From: Anaerolineales bacterium
GTDB taxonomy: Bacteria > Chloroflexota > Anaerolineae > Anaerolineales > Villigracilaceae
Assembly (NCBI GenBank): GCA_024763295.1
Contig: JANTFU010000171.1
Span: forward strand, 1 to 5,380
Length of the DNA: 5,380 bases
Direction of reading: 5' to 3'
Part shown: one piece after another, positions 5,359 to 5,380 of the stretch
Numbering within the stretch: the stretch's first letter is position 1
Layout of the letters: every line of letters begins with the position of its first letter
The notes under the pieces: generated by a model
Databases searched by the model: none
Seen by the model: only the letters and a program-made list of their open reading frames with translations
Told to the model about the DNA's origin: nothing
Translations under genes and position numbers: made by a program

Positions 5359-5380
5359 TCAGGCTCAACGACTGTCGCCT

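Overview
The window looks like chromosomal DNA from a free-living bacterium of moderate GC content. My best guess is Chloroflexota, class Anaerolineae. That guess rests on remembered resemblance: the YqeC-MocA fusion, the style of the acyltransferase motif and the short-period intergenic repeats. No rRNA or taxonomic marker is present, so it is an inference. I see no mobile-element gene, CRISPR array, tRNA or phage gene.

Layout. (1) Positions 1-1008 hold the 3' part of a two-domain gene: the C-terminal part of a YqeC-like protein joined to a MocA/MobA-like nucleotidyltransferase. Its start lies upstream of the window. The DNA encoding the interdomain linker is a degenerate 8-bp tandem repeat. 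(2) Positions 1009-1155 are intergenic and carry a 7-bp-periodic inverted repeat and a small hairpin. (3) Positions 1156-2756 hold a two-gene lipid unit, a diacylglycerol-kinase-family kinase and a PlsC-like acyltransferase. The two overlap by ATGA and end at a textbook intrinsic terminator. (4) Positions 2891-3193 encode a 100-residue helical protein of unknown function, preceded by two perfect hairpins and an ideal ribosome binding site. (5) Positions 3190-3621, minus strand, encode a GNAT acetyltransferase whose stop codon overlaps that of the small gene. (6) Positions 3835-5250 encode a complete bacterial-type S-adenosylhomocysteine hydrolase behind a near-consensus housekeeping promoter and a structured leader. 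(7) Positions 5251-5380 contain an intergenic inverted-repeat element that may continue past the window.

Functionally these are independent housekeeping or accessory units: molybdenum hydroxylase cofactor maturation, phosphatidate/glycerophospholipid metabolism, and the activated methyl cycle. Only the kinase and acyltransferase are clearly co-expressed. I found no convincing new multi-gene system. The items most worth following are the repeat-encoded linker of the fusion protein, the HX4E acyltransferase motif, the repeat families, and the hairpin leader of the unidentified small protein.
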